In this document: positions 61,899-64,000 of the stretch, piece by piece
Numbering within the stretch: the stretch's first letter is position 1
How the letters are laid out: every line of letters begins with the position of its first letter
Source: Pseudomonas sp. B6002
GTDB taxonomy: Bacteria > Pseudomonadota > Gammaproteobacteria > Pseudomonadales > Pseudomonadaceae
Direction: 5' to 3'
Assembly: GCF_013385985.1 (NCBI RefSeq)
Contig: NZ_JACAOY010000027.1
Location: 45,983 to 109,982 of the forward strand
Length of the DNA: 64,000 bases
Translations under genes and position numbers: made by a program
The notes under the pieces: generated by a model
The model's input: the letters and a program-made list of their open reading frames with translations, nothing else
Databases searched by the model: none
Told to the model about the DNA's origin: nothing

Positions 61899-64000
61899 TC
61901 ATTGGCACACCAGTGGCCCGATCAGCGGCACCTGCTCCTGCGTGGTATCCAGTTCAAACATTGCCTGGCAGCTCTTGCCGTCGCCCAGCGTGACGTACAG
62001 GGTGTTATGCGCCGCCAGGTTTTCCAGGTACACCAACCCGTCCCATCCCACGACGGCCACGCCACCGCTTTGCTCGTGACGCACCTGGCTGCCCAGGGGC
62101 AAATCCTCATGTTGGGCATCGACGAGGGTGATACTCGCTGCGATCACCCGGCGCACCGGAAACTCCAGCAGGTAACCACTGCCGCGCCGCACCGCCACGC
62201 GCTGCTCCACATTCGGCACTTGCACATTGGACGGCAGGTTCAGCGGGTCGATTTCATATTTGGCGCGGTAGTAAGCACTGCTCCACGGCACCAGCAGGTG
62301 GCCATTGCGATCGGTTTCGCCCACCACCTGGTTTTCGTAGCGCACCGGGACGCCGCTGAAACCGTCGGTGCTCACCACCACAAACGCATCGTTGACGCGG
62401 TTAGCGGCGAACACTTGATTGTCCATCCACACCAGCGACCCGCTGGCATCTGCCCAACGGGTCTCGGCGTCGCTGCTGCCATACACACCCGCTTGCAGCT
62501 GCACCGACTGCAGGCGCCAGGTCAGGTCGGCCTGACGGTAAGCCGGCCCGTCACCGCTGGCGTAACCCAGGTTGTAGCCAACGCCGCCCTCGGCAGGGAC
62601 TGCACGGCTGTAATTGACGCGCTGTTGCGTCTGCCCAGCCTGGCTGCGTTCATTGCTCAAGCTGAGGCTGCCGTAGGCGTCGAAGGGAATCACCAATTGC
62701 GCTTGCACCGCCCAATTGCTGTCGCCGACCTCGCGGTTGGCCGACAGGTAAAAACTGCTGTTGCGCCACAGCGTTTTACTCCAGGTCAGGTTGACTAGTC
62801 GGGTTCGCGAATCGTCTGCTGCCTGCACATCAAAATAGCCCACACCCAGGCTGCCGAAGTCGTTGAGGTTCAGGCTCAACGTCGCCTGCTGGCTGCGTTT
62901 GCTGAGGCTGGCATAGGGTGTGTCTACCAGGCTCAAGTCGGCATATTGATCACGGCGTTCCACGCGTTGATAGGACAGGCTGTAACGCTGGCTGCTGTAT
63001 TGGTAACCCACACTCAGTTGCTGGCCGGTCCTGCCGTCGAACTGGCTTTGGCTGACGGCGGTATTGAGCACGCCGAAATTACCGATCCGCAGGTTGCCAC
63101 CCACGCCACCCAGGGTCAGGTCGTTGGACGCCTCGGCATGGCTCTCCAAAGTAAACATGTCTGACAGGCCGTAACGAAACGTCCCGCTGGCCACCCCCGG
63201 TCCATAGCCAAAGTCACGCACGGTGTAGTCGCGGCGCAGGTTACCGGCGGCCACCGAAAAATCCGACAGGCCTTTTTGCAACAGCGTGCTGGTAACGTAG
63301 AACGGCACCGTGGTCGACACCTGCCGACCCAGGGCGTCGGTGGTGACCACCACCGCTTCCCCTGCCCCGTTGATAAAGGGCACGTTCGTCAGCGTGTAGG
63401 GCCCCGGCTGCAGGTCGGCACTGCTGGATTTATAGCCGTTGATAAACAGGTCCACCGACGACGGCACCGCTGCCTCGCCGGCAAACTGCGGCAGCGGGTA
63501 CGTCACCAGGTCCGGGCGCACGCCAAAGTCACGGGATACTTGCACCCCACCCAGACGCACCGAGGTACTCCAGGGCAAGGCGCCGCTGATCACATCGCCC
63601 GCTTCGTAGGTCAGCAGGCGTTCGTCGTCGGAAAACCGCCAGGTGGTGTCATAGCGCCGGTAACCGTTGTCCAGGCTGCTGCCGGCCATCTCGCGGCCAA
63701 TAGTGGTGCGGTACTGGCCAGTGTTCGACAACGTGCCCCAGGTATCGAACAAGCGCACTTCGTTGTAGATGCCGAGGTAAGTGCCGGCGTCATCGGTATC
63801 GTTCAGGTAGGCGTCATAGTTGAGCAACGCGCCGAAGCTGGTCAGGGCCTGGGTGCGCGGGTAGTTGCTGCGGTTGCCGATAAACTGTTCCGGCAGCCAG
63901 GCAGGCGGCACGGTGAGCATCAGGCGCTGGCCCTGACTGTCGTAATCAGTGTGCATCCCGGGCAGGTTTTCCAAGGCGATATCGCTGGATACTCCGGCAG
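61899..64000 (-). CDS. Archaic chaperone-usher pilus usher (CsuD-like), N-terminus outside window
   Basis: At least 700 residues, open to the window edge (codons at 63975-64000 read GVSSDIALENL, still in frame), so the start is beyond base 64000. Usher marks include RGIAVAS-poor FNGYKSSSADLQPGPYTLTN-type text, here LFINGYKSSSADLQPGPYTL, a long beta-barrel region, and a C-terminal pair VRHEQSGGVAVVGWDGLVYL and CQAMFELDT. It would export the Csu pilus. The chaperone and shaft subunits are expected further right. Confidence 0.9.
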   Translation of the reverse strand, partial: AGVSSDIALENLPGMHTDYDSQGQRLMLTVPPAWLPEQFIGNRSNYPRTQALTSFGALLNYDAYLNDTDDAGTYLGIYNEVRLFDTWGTLSNTGQYRTTIGREMAGSSLDNGYRRYDTTWRFSDDERLLTYEAGDVISGALPWSTSVRLGGVQVSRDFGVRPDLVTYPLPQFAGEAAVPSSVDLFINGYKSSSADLQPGPYTLTNVPFINGAGEAVVVTTDALGRQVSTTVPFYVTSTLLQKGLSDFSVAAGNLRRDYTVRDFGYGPGVASGTFRYGLSDMFTLESHAEASNDLTLGGVGGNLRIGNFGVLNTAVSQSQFDGRTGQQLSVGYQYSSQRYSLSYQRVERRDQYADLSLVDTPYASLSKRSQQATLSLNLNDFGSLGVGYFDVQAADDSRTRLVNLTWSKTLWRNSSFYLSANREVGDSNWAVQAQLVIPFDAYGSLSLSNERSQAGQTQQRVNYSRAVPAEGGVGYNLGYASGDGPAYRQADLTWRLQSVQLQAGVYGSSDAETRWADASGSLVWMDNQVFAANRVNDAFVVVSTDGFSGVPVRYENQVVGETDRNGHLLVPWSSAYYRAKYEIDPLNLPSNVQVPNVEQRVAVRRGSGYLLEFPVRRVIAASITLVDAQHEDLPLGSQVRHEQSGGVAVVGWDGLVYLENLAAHNTLYVTLGDGKSCQAMFELDTTQEQVPLIGPLVCQ

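Noticed and set aside
1-64000. CRISPR arrays, tRNA or rRNA genes
   Set aside because: No regularly spaced short repeats and no cloverleaf or rRNA-like segments were recognised by eye; a tRNA/rRNA scan was not possible.

Overview
The window is chromosomal DNA from a Pseudomonas of the fluorescens group. This rests on the fused Mrp (PhaAB-type) subunit A, the GTAGGAGC/GTGGGAGC family of REP palindromes at about nine places, the liu genes for leucine catabolism, and two pseudomonad regulatory RNAs recognised from sequence: PrrF (iron) and CrcY (catabolite repression). Genes are densely packed and many overlap by 1-4 bases. No tRNA, rRNA, CRISPR array, insertion sequence or prophage was seen.

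Layout. 415-6454: six-gene Mrp cation/proton antiporter operon. 6544-7652: a HIT protein and a RibD/DHFR-fold protein. 7907-12519: housekeeping block (cysS, glnS, ppiB, lpxH). 12628-17287: MarR-controlled tripartite EmrAB/outer-membrane efflux operon with two operator palindromes. 17457-29339: a signalling and fimbrial locus with two RcsC-type hybrid kinases, a REC-EAL phosphodiesterase and an RcsB-type regulator, followed by fimbrin, chaperone and usher. It resembles the pvrSR-rcsCB-cupD region of P. aeruginosa PA14. 29446-34844: tamB and tamA. 34909-40442: acetyltransferase, xthA, a PstS/OmpA fusion, an acyl-CoA dehydrogenase and a LysR regulator. 40626-55032: leucine degradation in two blocks, liuR-liuE and liuABCD, separated by crcY, a 1,718-residue LRR/NEL-type toxin and an acyl-CoA synthetase. 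55029-57764: S24-type repressor, DUF3077 protein, prrF and an M14 carboxypeptidase. 57857-60896: membrane-anchored catalase with cytochrome b561, divergent from an ECF sigma/anti-sigma pair. 60893-64000: end of an archaic (Csu-type) pilus operon read towards the left; the usher runs off the window.

How it fits together. The strongest regulatory reading is at the fimbrial locus. A near-identical 18-base box resembling RcsB sites lies upstream of both the kinase operon and the fimbrin gene, each followed after exactly 23 bases by a plausible -10 element. The RcsB-type regulator may therefore drive both its own operon and the fimbriae, while the EAL protein removes c-di-GMP. The liu genes carry LiuR palindromes at both blocks, so the regulon is physically split but probably jointly controlled. 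crcY has a sigma-54 promoter with exact GG-N10-GC spacing, an upstream inverted repeat fitting CbrB, six A-rich Hfq/Crc-type motifs and a terminator. The catalase and sigma genes have divergent promoters of identical ECF-type architecture, which suggests an autoregulated peroxide or redox stress module.
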